Shown: one piece after another, positions 47,267 through 57,359 of the stretch | Layout: each line of letters starts with the position of its first letter | How positions within the stretch are numbered: position 1 is the stretch's first letter | Assembly (NCBI RefSeq): GCF_031583575.1 | Contig: NZ_CP134146.1 | Coordinates: 372,001-436,000 of the forward strand | Length of the DNA stretch: 64,000 nucleotides | Direction: 5' to 3' | From: Thalassotalea nanhaiensis | GTDB taxonomy: Bacteria; Pseudomonadota; Gammaproteobacteria; Enterobacterales; Alteromonadaceae | Translations under genes and position numbers: made by a program | Notes under the pieces: model-generated | What the model was told of the DNA's origin: nothing | Seen by the model: the letters and a program-made list of their open reading frames with translations, nothing else | Database searches by the model: none

Positions 47267-49903
47267 TTAGAACTTGTAACTAGCTCTTAAGTAAGCGAAT
47301 TGTCCTTGGCCGCTATGCACATTTACGGCAAAGCCCATAAAGTCATGGTAGGCAAAAGGAGGCTCTTCATTAAATAGGTTTGTTGCACCTAAAGTAAATA
47401 CTGTGTTTTCGAAACCATAGTAATTTACTGCTGCATCGACCGTTACAAATGAATCTAAAGATGAAATACCAGGTGCTTGCACAGAAGCATCTTGTTCAAA
47501 TTCATCAATATAGTTTATTGCAGCGTTTGCACCGATGTTACCGTTGCCGCTTATCCAATCTACCCCTGCAGTCCAACGAAATTCTGGTTGTTCAAAATCA
47601 CCAGCTTCCGTATCAATACGTTGACCACCGTTACCATCAGGACGTTTATCTTCATACTCAAGTACATAGTTAAGTACATAAGATAATTTGAATTGACCCA
47701 TGCCGGTGTCTAAATTCCAACGTAAATCGAAATCTAAGCCAGATGTATCTAAATCACCTATATTTTGGAATGAATCAAATATTTGTACGACCTCACCAGG
47801 ATCGCCAGGTAATGTCGATGGTAAGCGTTCTACCACATCAGGATCAGCACCAAAATTACTAAATACAAACTGCGTATCTGAGTCGATAATATCTTCAATC
47901 TCGTAACTGTAATAATCGACCGAGAAGCTTAAGTTATCGGTAACATTATATACTACGCCTAGATTGTAACTTGTTGATTCTTCTGGTCCTAAATCAGGGT
48001 TACCTTCAAATACCGCGGTATATTCTTGCGGCTCACAGGCTTTATTAATATTACCTACCGCATCACAACGTACGGTATCAACTAAGTTTGGCGATTCATC
48101 TGTACGACCTAAACCTAATTGATGTAAAGAAGGTGCTCTAAATGCGGTACCATATGAACCACGTAAACTTAGATTATCCAAAGGTGCCCATAAGAAAGAT
48201 ACTTTCGGATCGGTTGTAGTACCAAAGTCACTATAGTCTTCATGACGAACAGCTAATTGAACTTCTAATGAATCTAATACCGGAATGGCTAACTCAGCAA
48301 ATATCGCAGTATTGTCTCTACTACCATTCGCTTGAGTTGCTTCAGTACCAAATACATTACCACGTAAGAATTGATCATCAGGGTTATCGCTAATTGACTC
48401 TTCACGATATTCCGCACCTACACCAATCATTAAATCGCCCGCTGGCATTTCAAATACCGGCCCAGAAATTTTTGCATCAATGGTTTTATTGGTAGACTTA
48501 CCTACTCGGGTAGTATTAGTTTCAATATACGCAAGTGCTTCCGCTGAGTTTGATGACGGTTCAAACGGGTTCCACAGTTCGCTATCTATCGCTTCTTGTA
48601 CGCGTTGTGAGTTTGGATAACCATCTACGCCCATCTCTACAGATTCACTTTTAATGTAACTGTAGGCAGCTTCCCAGTTCCATTCACCAAATTCACCACG
48701 TAAGCCAGTAATCACTCGATAGTAATCAGTGTCTACTTCTTTCTTACGATTGCCGATATCAACCATACGGCGTCGCATAGTTAAATCTTGCATGTAAAAT
48801 GGGTGAGTTGGATCATCAGCCATAGGATGATTGGCGTTATCACCACTCATGAATAACTCATTAAAGCTTGGGCTACCGGCACCACGGATCATGGTTTTGG
48901 CGTTTTGTCCGTTAAGCTCGGTAAAGAACTCTAAATTATCATTGATTTCATATTTACCCATGTAGTTATAACTAAAGCGCTCAGTTTGTGGCACCATAGA
49001 CATGTGCGGCGCATAATCATAGCGACATAAATTATTGGCGGTATCAATATCTTCAGCTGGACAGTGATCATTACCAAAGGTATCTGGTAATCGAACTGTT
49101 GGATCTGATGCTAAAGCAATTGTGCCCGGAATACCTGATGAACTTCTAAAGTCAGTGGCAAATTCATCGTTAGGGCGTTGTGCCGCTTGGTTTGCTGATT
49201 CAGAATAATCTCGATCTGCGTATAAAATTTCTCCGCGTCGGAAGTAATCTAAAACAAAGGTATGGCTAGTGGTTTCTGTACTGTTACCCCAAACAAGGCT
49301 AACATTTTCTTCTTCACCACCACCATCAGCGGTGTCACCAATTTTAGCGCTTATTTCAACGCCTTCAATATCATCACGTAAGATAATATTAATTACACCG
49401 GCAATCGCATCAGAGCCATAAGTTGCTGATGCACCATCTTTGAGAATATCAACTCGTTTAATCGCAGCTAACGGAATGTTATTAATATCCACAAACGCTG
49501 TATCAATACCTTTAGCAAATGGGCTGACTGATACGCGGCGACCGTTGACTAGAATTAGCGTTGAATCAGCACCTAAACCACGCAATGAAACACTAGAGCC
49601 ACCATTAGCAGTGTCATCACTACTGTTTGCTTGGGTAGAGAATGTCCCTTGACCGGCAATTGGCAGTTTAGTGAATAAACTGATGAGGTCGGTAACGCCA
49701 GACTTGGCAATGTCATCGGCTGACAAGCTGGTTAACGGTGAGGGCCCTTCCATATCTGTTCGTTTGATGTGTGAGCCGGTTACTTCAATGCGTTCAATAT
49801 CTGTTTCATCTTCAGCACTTATCGCGCTAAATCCTGTTGAAGTAAATAAAGTTGCACTTGTATAGAGTAAAACTGATCGGTTTATTTTTGATAGTTTAAA
49901 CAT
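47267..49903 (-). CDS. TonB-dependent outer-membrane receptor
   Basis: An 878-residue outer-membrane protein. The signal peptide (about 1-30) is followed by a TonB box-like ERIEVTGSHIKR and a plug domain: NGGSSVSLRGLGADSTLILVNGRR, then GASATYGSDAIAGVINIILR. A 22-strand barrel is expected, ending in LRASYKF with a terminal Phe. Related receptors of Alteromonadales import peptides, glycans or siderophores; the ligand is not evident. No ExbBD or inner-membrane transporter is adjacent. Its convergence with the S8/ASST genes suggests, but does not prove, uptake of their products. Confidence 0.93.
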   Translation of the reverse strand: MFKLSKINRSVLLYTSATLFTSTGFSAISAEDETDIERIEVTGSHIKRTDMEGPSPLTSLSADDIAKSGVTDLISLFTKLPIAGQGTFSTQANSSDDTANGGSSVSLRGLGADSTLILVNGRRVSVSPFAKGIDTAFVDINNIPLAAIKRVDILKDGASATYGSDAIAGVINIILRDDIEGVEISAKIGDTADGGGEEENVSLVWGNSTETTSHTFVLDYFRRGEILYADRDYSESANQAAQRPNDEFATDFRSSSGIPGTIALASDPTVRLPDTFGNDHCPAEDIDTANNLCRYDYAPHMSMVPQTERFSYNYMGKYEINDNLEFFTELNGQNAKTMIRGAGSPSFNELFMSGDNANHPMADDPTHPFYMQDLTMRRRMVDIGNRKKEVDTDYYRVITGLRGEFGEWNWEAAYSYIKSESVEMGVDGYPNSQRVQEAIDSELWNPFEPSSNSAEALAYIETNTTRVGKSTNKTIDAKISGPVFEMPAGDLMIGVGAEYREESISDNPDDQFLRGNVFGTEATQANGSRDNTAIFAELAIPVLDSLEVQLAVRHEDYSDFGTTTDPKVSFLWAPLDNLSLRGSYGTAFRAPSLHQLGLGRTDESPNLVDTVRCDAVGNINKACEPQEYTAVFEGNPDLGPEESTSYNLGVVYNVTDNLSFSVDYYSYEIEDIIDSDTQFVFSNFGADPDVVERLPSTLPGDPGEVVQIFDSFQNIGDLDTSGLDFDLRWNLDTGMGQFKLSYVLNYVLEYEDKRPDGNGGQRIDTEAGDFEQPEFRWTAGVDWISGNGNIGANAAINYIDEFEQDASVQAPGISSLDSFVTVDAAVNYYGFENTVFTLGATNLFNEEPPFAYHDFMGFAVNVHSGQGQFAYLRASYKF

Positions 49904-49923
49904 TTTCCCTGTTCCTTATAGTG

Positions 49924-49952
49924 ATTATTTTTATACTGAACTACAGCGTCAA
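49924..49952 (-). promoter_or_regulatory. Candidate sigma-70 promoter of the TonB receptor gene
   Basis: On the minus strand TTGACG (49952-49947) and AATAAT (49929-49924) are separated by 17 bases. The -10 lies about 20 bases before the ATG, giving a very short leader with AAGGAA as the ribosome site. Confidence 0.45.
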
Positions 49953-50221
49953 AAAATAATTTTTCAACAGCCGACTACAAAATCCAGTTAACAAATTATT
50001 AACAGGGTTTTCTGGGAAAAGGAAATTTGCGAGCTCTGATTTGCTGTATTATTTGTAACGAATTTTGTCCAAAGTCGATTTTTAATCGAACTTTCTGAGT
50101 AGTTTCTAGGCGAAATTGTAATAAACAACCAAGGCGCAAAAGCAAACAGTACTGGGATTTAGCTCTATTTTTTATTTAACAAAATACGCTAGACTTATTG
50201 AATGCTTATACGGGGGCAACA
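49953..50221. other. Gene-free divergent region between the receptor and DUF3052-like genes
   Basis: About 270 AT-rich bases. Apart from the receptor promoter to its left and the GGGGG ribosome site at its right end, I see no hairpin, operator or small coding region. Confidence 0.4.
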
Positions 50222-50683
50222 ATGTCAGCATTATTTAAGAAACTTAATTTAAAAGATCAACAACAACTATTAATCCTTAATGCGCCGAGAGAGTTCGAAC
50301 AAGAACTGCAGCAATTAAAAAGTATTGAAGTAGCCGGGCAGCTAGATATGAATAGCAGCTTTGATTTTGTCCTTTGCTTTGTTGAGAACCAGAAAGAATT
50401 AGATGCTTGTGGTCCACAAGTAACTGCAAATATCGTCGATGATGCGGTGTTATGGTTTGCTTATCCGAAAAAGTCATCTAAAAAATATAAAAGTGATATC
50501 AGTCGTGATCACGGTTGGCAATTATTGGGAAAGTTGGGTTATGAAGGCGTTAGACAAGTAGCGATAGATGACGATTGGTCGGCGCTACGCTTTCGAAAAG
50601 TCGAATTTATTAAATCGTTAAAGCGCAACCCTGAATGGCTGCTTTCGGAGCAAAGATTGAAAAAATCGAAAGCAGATAAGTGA
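50222..50683 (+). CDS. Conserved hypothetical protein, DUF3052-like
   Basis: A 153-residue soluble protein. The ATG at 50222 is chosen because GGGGG lies five bases upstream; an ATG 24 bases earlier lacks a site. FDFVLCFVENQKEL, AVLWFAYPKKSSKKYKSDIS and VAIDDDWSALRFRKVEFIK form a pattern I recognise from widespread small DUF3052-like proteins of unknown function. The context gives no clue. Confidence 0.6.
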   Translation: MSALFKKLNLKDQQQLLILNAPREFEQELQQLKSIEVAGQLDMNSSFDFVLCFVENQKELDACGPQVTANIVDDAVLWFAYPKKSSKKYKSDISRDHGWQLLGKLGYEGVRQVAIDDDWSALRFRKVEFIKSLKRNPEWLLSEQRLKKSKADK

Positions 50684-50921
50684 AACGCCTTATAGGGCGA
50701 ATATTCCGTTTATTGTTGTTGGTATAAAGTGGCTTCCTGCTAACAGCCAATCAACATGGCCATCGTGAAACAATTACTCGTAAATTATGAGTACATAAGC
50801 AAAACCCAAGAATAGTTACAAAATTTCCAAATCAAAGGTTGATATTTTAACGCATTGTTAACAGAATGTGTGTACTTGGACAAAAGTCCAGTAAATAATA
50901 ATAATCAAGTTGGGAAACAAC

Positions 50922-52010
50922 ATGGAAAATAACATAGAAAACCGCGCTGAAGATTCAGCCAATCATGACGTTAAGTTAATGGCCACACACCCCGTAGAAT
51001 TTAAATTTAACGGTAAAGCGGGCGAATTTTTTAAGATTTGGATAGTGAATATATTACTGTCGATTCTTACCTTAGGTATTTACTCTGCATGGGCAAAAGT
51101 AAGAACAAACCGATACTTTCAAGCGAGTACCGAAGTCGATAATCATAGCTTTTCTTATCTAGCCACACCGTTACAAATTTTAAAAGGTCGAATTATCGCA
51201 GTACTACTGTTTGGTAGTTATTATGTTGTGTCGATGATATCTCCTATTGCAGGAATGGCTATTATGGGATGTTTACTGCTCGCTATGCCTTGGCTAATTT
51301 GTGCAAGTTTGCGGTTTAAAATGCGCATGACCAGCTATCGAAATGTGCGTTTTGATTTTACTGGTAAATATGGAGAGGCATTTTTAAACTTTTTAGTTTT
51401 TCCTATCATTAGTGTGTTTACCCTTTACTTATTATTTCCTTATGCGTTAAAGCGCATGGACCAATTTATCGTGAATCATACTCGTTATGGCGATCGCCAA
51501 TTTAAAGCGGAGCTTTGTACCACCACTTATTATATGACGAGTATCGTTACTGCAGTTATGGGAATTGCCATCTTTGGTTTATTTGCTCTTGTTATTGGAA
51601 TGTCTGCTACTGATATGCAGGCTGATGCTGCTGAAGGTATGCAATGGATGACTATAGTAATATTTGCAGTTTATGTTCTGGTGTTTAGCTTTATTCAAGC
51701 ATTTTATATAACGCAAATTCGCAATCATATATTTGCTTCTACAGAGCTTGAAGATGTTGCGACCTTTAAATCGAATTTTACCTTTACCAGTCTGGCGGTT
51801 ATTCAGCTAACTAATATGTTGGCGTTGTTGTGTACACTAGGCTTGGCATTTCCATGGGTTAAAATTAGGATGATGAACTATATGGTTGATCGTACTGAAG
51901 TTCATATGAACGATAATAAAGAACAGGTACTTGATATTATCAGTGAAAACAACTCTGCAATATCTGAAGAAGTAGCGGAAGTATTTGATGTGGATGTAGC
52001 GTTAGTTTAA
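50922..52010 (+). CDS. DUF898 (YjgN-like) membrane protein
   Basis: About 362 residues, starting at ATG 50922 with GGGA six bases upstream. The DUF898 signature VEFKFNGKAGEFFKIWIVNI and LTLGIYSAWAKVRTNRYF is followed by several membrane helices, and a related half-repeat occurs later (FNFTFTSLAVIQLTNMLALLCTLGLAFPWVKIRMMNY-like region, split here by short loops). The function is unknown. The stop overlaps the M48 peptidase start by one base (TAATG), a pairing often seen, which suggests they act together in the inner membrane. Confidence 0.9.
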   Translation: MENNIENRAEDSANHDVKLMATHPVEFKFNGKAGEFFKIWIVNILLSILTLGIYSAWAKVRTNRYFQASTEVDNHSFSYLATPLQILKGRIIAVLLFGSYYVVSMISPIAGMAIMGCLLLAMPWLICASLRFKMRMTSYRNVRFDFTGKYGEAFLNFLVFPIISVFTLYLLFPYALKRMDQFIVNHTRYGDRQFKAELCTTTYYMTSIVTAVMGIAIFGLFALVIGMSATDMQADAAEGMQWMTIVIFAVYVLVFSFIQAFYITQIRNHIFASTELEDVATFKSNFTFTSLAVIQLTNMLALLCTLGLAFPWVKIRMMNYMVDRTEVHMNDNKEQVLDIISENNSAISEEVAEVFDVDVALV

Positions 52011-53044
52011 TGACTGATTTAGCTAAGTACTATTTCGCGGGCAATAATAGTGCCCGCGAAGTATATGTTTCGATTGAAAATGGTCGCATTAGCATTGCTT
52101 GCCCAAACTCTGAAGATGTTTTACTTAATCAAAACATTAACTCGTGTAAGGTCAGTTCTGCATTGGGCTCAGTCCCTTGTGAAGTAAACTTCCCTGATGG
52201 TGATTTGTTAATACTTCCAGCCGATCACCCTATGGTTACTATATTACGTGGCCAACTTCCAAAAAGTAATTACATTTTACATCTGTTCGAGCAAAGTAGG
52301 GTATTTTGGTTAATTGCCCTGTTGCTGGTACCGGTTAGTTTTTATTTATTGGTCAATTATATTATTCCTTCTATGGCTGAAGCTGTGGCTAAACAGGTAC
52401 CGCATTCAATTAAAGTTGACATAGATGATGAAGTGTTAAGTATCTATGATGGGGTGATGTTTGAAGTCAGTGACTTAGAGCTTTCTCAGCAAGAAGAAAT
52501 AAAAACTCAGTGGCAACATTTGCTTAAAGATTTAAGGTTAGACCATGGCGCTTATTCGTTACAGTTTCGTAAAGGTGAAAGCATTGGTGCTAATGCGTTT
52601 GCACTGCCTGGTGGTACGGTGGTTGTTACGGACGAGTTAGTACTCCTATTTAAAGACAAGCCAGAAGCGATTGCTGCAATATTACTGCATGAAATTGGCC
52701 ATGTTGAGCTTAATCACAGTATGAAAATTCTTGCTGAATCAGTAGGAACCACCTTGTTGATGACTTATTTTTTTGGTGATTTGGAAGGCCTGGTAGAAAT
52801 ATTTTCTGGAACAGCAGTAACATTACTACAAAATACTTATTCAAGAGATTTAGAAAGTGAAGCAGATGATTTTGCCGTTGCTAAATTATCCCTTATAGGG
52901 CAGTCGCCACAAGCGTTTGCTGATGCAATGCGGGGATTGACTGGAAAATCAGAAAAGCAGCATGCATTACTAAAGTATTTTAGTTCTCACCCTGATATTA
53001 AACAACGTATAAATAAAGCAGAAAAGGCAGCTGAAGGCTTCTAA
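52010..53044 (+). CDS. M48-family membrane metallopeptidase
   Basis: A 344-residue protein. A soluble N-terminal part (1-95) is followed by a membrane helix (about 98-120) and an M48 zinc peptidase domain. The zinc site is HEIGH (H227, E228, H231) and the third ligand probably E282 in DLESEADDFAV. The domain resembles the BepA/Oma1-type M48 peptidases that act in envelope quality control. It is translationally coupled to the DUF898 gene. The terminator stem includes the last codons and the stop. Confidence 0.9.
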   Translation: MTDLAKYYFAGNNSAREVYVSIENGRISIACPNSEDVLLNQNINSCKVSSALGSVPCEVNFPDGDLLILPADHPMVTILRGQLPKSNYILHLFEQSRVFWLIALLLVPVSFYLLVNYIIPSMAEAVAKQVPHSIKVDIDDEVLSIYDGVMFEVSDLELSQQEEIKTQWQHLLKDLRLDHGAYSLQFRKGESIGANAFALPGGTVVVTDELVLLFKDKPEAIAAILLHEIGHVELNHSMKILAESVGTTLLMTYFFGDLEGLVEIFSGTAVTLLQNTYSRDLESEADDFAVAKLSLIGQSPQAFADAMRGLTGKSEKQHALLKYFSSHPDIKQRINKAEKAAEGF

Positions 53045-53056
53045 TGAAGCCTTTTT
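53034..53056 (+). terminator. Terminator overlapping the M48 gene stop codon
   Basis: AAGGCTTC-TAAT-GAAGCCTT followed by TTT. The TAA stop of the M48 gene forms part of the loop, so the terminator and the coding end coincide. Confidence 0.8.
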
Positions 53057-53113
53057 ACTTCATAGATGAAGGAATGCAAACCGCCAGGGAAGGAATTAGA
53101 TTTGTCGCTTTTG

Positions 53114-54007
53114 TTATTCTTTTGAATGTTTAATTTTACGAATAGAATCCCAGCTGTAAATTGCAATTGCAAACCAGATAAATACAAAAGTAAGCAGCTT
53201 TTCAAAAATAAGTTGCTCTTTAAATAAAGCAATTGCCAAGATAAACATTATTGTTGGGCCAAGGTATTGGAAGAACCCTAACGTTGCCAACGATAGTCTT
53301 TTTGCGGCCGCGGTAAAGCAAATTAACGGTGCGGTAGTCACTAAGCCGGCAGCAATCAAAGTGATGTTTAGTGAAGTATCATTTACCAGCATATTGCTTG
53401 TTGGTGTATCCATAAATAGCAACCAATAAATAATTGCTAACGGCAGCATTAACGCTGACTCGATTAATAACCCTGGTACTGATTCAACCATTAACTTTTT
53501 GCGAAATAGACCATAGATACCAAAAGTACCAGCAAGACCAAGAGCAATAACCGGTATGCTGCCAATACTAATTAATTGAATAATCACGCCACACAAGGCG
53601 AAAACTACCGCAATTTTCTGCCATTTTCGTAATCGTTCACCTAGAAATAACATACCTAAGGCGACAGAAAACAGCGGGTTAATAAAATACCCTAAGCTCG
53701 CCTCTAATATAAAGTAATTGTTGATTGCCCAAATAAATATCAGCCAATTGGCCCCAAGGACTACCGAAGTTAACAGCAACCAGGCGAGCATTTTAGGATT
53801 AACCAGTATGCGTTGCACTTTTCGCCAATTTCCCATGGCTAATACAATGATAACAAGAAGGACAAAGGACCAAATTATACGGTGTACTAATATTTCAGGA
53901 GCGGATACGTGCTCAAGTAATTTGAAATATAGTGGAGCAAGTCCCCACATAGAATAAGCCGCAAGTGCGTTTAATACACCACTGTTATTTTCATTTACTT
54001 GCGTCAT
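53114..54007 (-). CDS. rarD: RarD-type EamA transporter
   Basis: A 297-residue inner-membrane protein with ten helices in two EamA halves. NNSGVLNALAAYSMWGLAPLYFKLL and APEILVHRIIWSFV at the start, NWLIFIWAINN, LGYFINPLFSVALGMLFLGERL, and FFQYLGPTIMFILAI near the end are RarD hallmarks. RarD is linked to chloramphenicol resistance in Pseudomonas; the physiological substrate is unknown. It is followed in the minus direction by nothing close, and yigI lies upstream as in E. coli. Confidence 0.92.
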   Translation of the reverse strand: MTQVNENNSGVLNALAAYSMWGLAPLYFKLLEHVSAPEILVHRIIWSFVLLVIIVLAMGNWRKVQRILVNPKMLAWLLLTSVVLGANWLIFIWAINNYFILEASLGYFINPLFSVALGMLFLGERLRKWQKIAVVFALCGVIIQLISIGSIPVIALGLAGTFGIYGLFRKKLMVESVPGLLIESALMLPLAIIYWLLFMDTPTSNMLVNDTSLNITLIAAGLVTTAPLICFTAAAKRLSLATLGFFQYLGPTIMFILAIALFKEQLIFEKLLTFVFIWFAIAIYSWDSIRKIKHSKE

Positions 54008-54087
54008 AATTTACGAGCCAATTGTTAAGAAGAACTATTCGCGCGGATCCTAACATAATAGCTCCTTAAATAGACAATATTATTCGG

Positions 54088-54540
54088 TTACACCATATAG
54101 GTACCGGTACCAAAGGCAATATGTTCACCTTTTTCATTGTGTAACTCCATGCGCGCAACAGCCACTTTGCTGCCATGACGGATGATACGAGCAGTAGCGA
54201 CAAATGATTCACCTCTACCCGGGCGAAGAAAGTCTGTGCGCAAATCAATGGTACAGAATTTACCTAATTTTTCGGCAACTTTTTGTTTATCAGGATTGTT
54301 GATGCGACTGATCATATTGGCAGATATAACCACGCCGCCAACCATATCTAAAACAGAAGCGGTAACGCCTCCATGAAGAATTTTTTGAACAGGATTCCCC
54401 ATTAACTTATCTTGCCATTCAAACTTAATTTCAGCGTACTCTTCTTCCATTTTAGTGACCGTGAAACCAAGTAATGAATTGAAGGCAATGTGTTTGTTCC
54501 ACATGTCGATTACTTGTTCGAAAATAATTTGTTTTTCCAT
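54088..54540 (-). CDS. yigI: Hotdog-fold acyl-CoA thioesterase, YigI-like
   Basis: A 150-residue PaaI-type hotdog protein. LHGGVTASVLDMVGG is the hotdog substrate/helix motif, and IDLRTDFLRPGRGESFVATARIIR and HIAFGTGTYMV complete the fold. E. coli YigI, a thioesterase for medium- and long-chain acyl-CoA, lies beside rarD and near recQ, and the same order is kept here. That supports orthology rather than just family membership. Confidence 0.88.
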   Translation of the reverse strand: MEKQIIFEQVIDMWNKHIAFNSLLGFTVTKMEEEYAEIKFEWQDKLMGNPVQKILHGGVTASVLDMVGGVVISANMISRINNPDKQKVAEKLGKFCTIDLRTDFLRPGRGESFVATARIIRHGSKVAVARMELHNEKGEHIAFGTGTYMV

Positions 54541-54658
54541 AACATCCTCAAAAATAAGCGTTTCTGTATGTAGAGTAACTTAGTTACAAGAAAAGTCTAC
54601 CGATCAACTGATGAGCTAGGTTAAAATGGGCTAATTACCTAATAATAACGATAATCTC

Positions 54659-56470
54659 TTGAAAACTGACGCTAACACCGAACAACAATTACCTGACTTG
54701 CATCATTCTTTGAATCATCATTTTGGCTATCAAAGCTTTCGCTCTGGCCAGCAGCAAGTTATTGAGCAATTATTGCAAGGTAGAGATTGCTTGGTATTAA
54801 TGCCCACCGGTGGTGGTAAATCTTTATGTTATCAATTGCCTGCAACCATAATGTCAGGGTTAACCATTGTTGTGTCACCATTAATCGCTTTAATGAAAGA
54901 CCAGGTAGATGGCTTAAGTCGACAGGGGATTTCTGCGGCCTATATTAATTCAAGTTTAGACGGGCAAACTATCAATCAAACCATGCAAAAGATTGCCAAT
55001 GGTGAGATCAAAATATTGTACGTGGCGCCTGAGCGTTTATTAAATCATTATTTTTTGCAAAGCATTCAACAAGTACAAATCAGTTTTTTTGCCATCGATG
55101 AAGCCCATTGTATTTCTTCATGGGGGCATGACTTTAGGCCATCATATACTCAACTTGGCAAGCTGAAAGAATACTTTCCTTACACGCCGGTTATTGCTTT
55201 AACAGCAACCGCAGATGTTACTACACGCAAAGATATATTAAATCAGCTGCAACTAACTAACCCGTACGTGCTGCTTGATAGTTTCGATCGACCTAATATC
55301 CGCTATACCTTAGCAGATAAATACAATGGTGAAACACAGTTGCTTGAATACCTGAAAGAAATGGGCGATGAAAGCGGTATTATTTATTGTAATAGTCGCT
55401 GGCAAGTAGATAAATTAAGTGGCTTTTTAGCCTCTAAAGGATATAACTGTGCCGGTTATCATGCCGGTATGGAAACTGAAATCCGTGGTGTTATTCAAGA
55501 CGGTTTCACTAAAGATAATATCAAGATTGTTGTAGCTACTGTGGCGTTTGGTTTAGGTATAAATAAGCCCAATGTGCGTTTTGTGGTGCACTTTGATATG
55601 CCAAGAACCTTGGAATCTTATTATCAAGAAACTGGCCGAGCAGGTCGTGACGGATTAAAAGCAGAGGCGCTGTTTTTATACGATAGCCAAGATATTGAAC
55701 GAATAAAGAAACGCATTTCGCAAAATGAAAATGAACAGCGTATTAATGTTGAATTACAACGTTTTGCCGCGATGTCAGGTTTTGCTGAAGCACAAACCTG
55801 TAGAAGGCAAGTGCTGCTAAATTACTTTGCCGAATACACCAATAATGGCTGTGGTAACTGTGATATCTGTTTAGACCCACCGAGTCGATATGATGCGACA
55901 GTTGATGCCCAAAAAGTATTATCTTGTGTGTTTAGAATAAATCAAAGCGGTGATATACATCATGTTATTGATGTGCTTCGAGGACGAGAGCTCGATAAAA
56001 TTGTCCAAAAAGAACACGATAAGGTAAGTACCTTTGGTATTGGTAAAGATAAAACTCGTGGTTATTGGTTTTCAGTAATTAGACAATTAATACATTTAGG
56101 TTTTTTACAACAAGATATCGAACAGCAATCAGCCCTGTGTTTAACCAATGCTTCCAAGGCGGCACTTAAAGGTACTGAGCCTTTAATGATGGCAAGACCA
56201 AGGTTACAAAGCCAAGGCTACTGGCAACAAAATAAAGCAACGTCGGCTTACGATAAAGTTTTATTCAAACAACTTCGTACATTGCGCAAAGATATTGCTG
56301 ATAGTGAAGATATTGCACCGTTTATTGTATTTAACGATGCATCACTAATTGAAATGGCCCGTTTAAAACCAAGAAATTCGACCGAGTTTTTGGCGATAAC
56401 CGGTGTGGGTGATACGAAACTCGCACGCTATGGCAAAGCGTTTATCGACTTGATAAAAGAGCAATCTTAG
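54659..56470 (+). CDS. recQ: ATP-dependent DNA helicase RecQ
   Basis: A 603-residue 3'-5' helicase. The TTG start at 54659 is the only reasonable one: an in-frame stop lies shortly upstream and the next Met is inside Walker A. Motifs: [47 protein letters not shown]. The RQC zinc-binding cysteines are in [10 protein letters not shown] and GCGNCDIC, and a HRDC domain closes the protein (about 525-600). It acts in recombination repair and fork processing. The ribosome site is weak, so expression is probably low. Confidence 0.96.
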   Translation: MKTDANTEQQLPDLHHSLNHHFGYQSFRSGQQQVIEQLLQGRDCLVLMPTGGGKSLCYQLPATIMSGLTIVVSPLIALMKDQVDGLSRQGISAAYINSSLDGQTINQTMQKIANGEIKILYVAPERLLNHYFLQSIQQVQISFFAIDEAHCISSWGHDFRPSYTQLGKLKEYFPYTPVIALTATADVTTRKDILNQLQLTNPYVLLDSFDRPNIRYTLADKYNGETQLLEYLKEMGDESGIIYCNSRWQVDKLSGFLASKGYNCAGYHAGMETEIRGVIQDGFTKDNIKIVVATVAFGLGINKPNVRFVVHFDMPRTLESYYQETGRAGRDGLKAEALFLYDSQDIERIKKRISQNENEQRINVELQRFAAMSGFAEAQTCRRQVLLNYFAEYTNNGCGNCDICLDPPSRYDATVDAQKVLSCVFRINQSGDIHHVIDVLRGRELDKIVQKEHDKVSTFGIGKDKTRGYWFSVIRQLIHLGFLQQDIEQQSALCLTNASKAALKGTEPLMMARPRLQSQGYWQQNKATSAYDKVLFKQLRTLRKDIADSEDIAPFIVFNDASLIEMARLKPRNSTEFLAITGVGDTKLARYGKAFIDLIKEQS

Positions 56471-56489
56471 CCGCGTAGTCAGCTTCTAA

Positions 56490-57326
56490 TTATTCTGGCA
56501 CCCAAGTGTCGCACTTATAAAAAGCCGTACCATTTTCATTAACGGCGTTAACCAATTTTGGTAAAAGCTTTTCCATTTTCGCTTTTAACGTCCATGGTGG
56601 GTTGATCACTATCATGCCAGCAGATGTCATGCCATGTTCAGCCGTATCAGCTGACAACCCCAACTCAAAACGAACAATGTCTTTGATGCCGCTATTAGCA
56701 AAGCTTTTCTCTAACTTCTCAATGCGGTGTCTATCGACAACGGGGTACCAAATAGCGTAGGTACCAGTTGGGAATTTTTTATGGGCTTTTGCAACAACTT
56801 TAAATACTTTATCGTAATCTGTTTTTATTTCGTAAGGTGGATCAATCAGTACAAAAGCACGACGTGAGATTGGTGGTACTACCGAAAGTAATCCTTCAAA
56901 ACCATCACTTTGCCTAACTTTTACCCGGCGAGTTTGTCTTATATTTTCATTTAGTAATTCAAAATCAGTAGGGTGTAATTCAAAGAGCCAGGCTTTATCT
57001 TCATTACGTAAAAAGTGTTGAGCAATTACAGGTGAACCAGGGTAATACTCTAATTGTTCGCTGTCGTTGTGTACTTTAATGGCTCTAAAATATTCTCTAA
57101 GCTCTGGAAAGTCACTTTCGTTTAATTTGGCAATACCATTTAAGTATTCTCCCAGCTTAGTCGCATGCTCAGAGTTTAAGTTGAACAGTCCTGCACCAGA
57201 GTGAGTATCGATATAGTCGAAGACTTTATCTTTTTGGCCTAAATAATCTAATATTTCCACTTGCACAATATGCTTGAGTACATCGGCAAAATTACCGGCA
57301 TGAAAAGAGTGGCGATAGCTAAGCAT
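56490..57326 (-). CDS. rlmJ: 23S rRNA (adenine-2030-N6)-methyltransferase RlmJ
   Basis: A 278-residue SAM-dependent methyltransferase. MLSYRHSFHAGNFADVLKH is the RlmJ N-terminal signature, VRQSDGFEGL and the catalytic DPPYE (near residue 163) belong to the N6-adenine methyltransferase class. It modifies A2030 of 23S rRNA. The gene converges on recQ with a 19-base gap and no obvious terminator. Confidence 0.95.
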   Translation of the reverse strand: MLSYRHSFHAGNFADVLKHIVQVEILDYLGQKDKVFDYIDTHSGAGLFNLNSEHATKLGEYLNGIAKLNESDFPELREYFRAIKVHNDSEQLEYYPGSPVIAQHFLRNEDKAWLFELHPTDFELLNENIRQTRRVKVRQSDGFEGLLSVVPPISRRAFVLIDPPYEIKTDYDKVFKVVAKAHKKFPTGTYAIWYPVVDRHRIEKLEKSFANSGIKDIVRFELGLSADTAEHGMTSAGMIVINPPWTLKAKMEKLLPKLVNAVNENGTAFYKCDTWVPE

Positions 57327-57359
57327 AGAGATCCCTAGGTGAGTGTAATAAAGGTGGCG

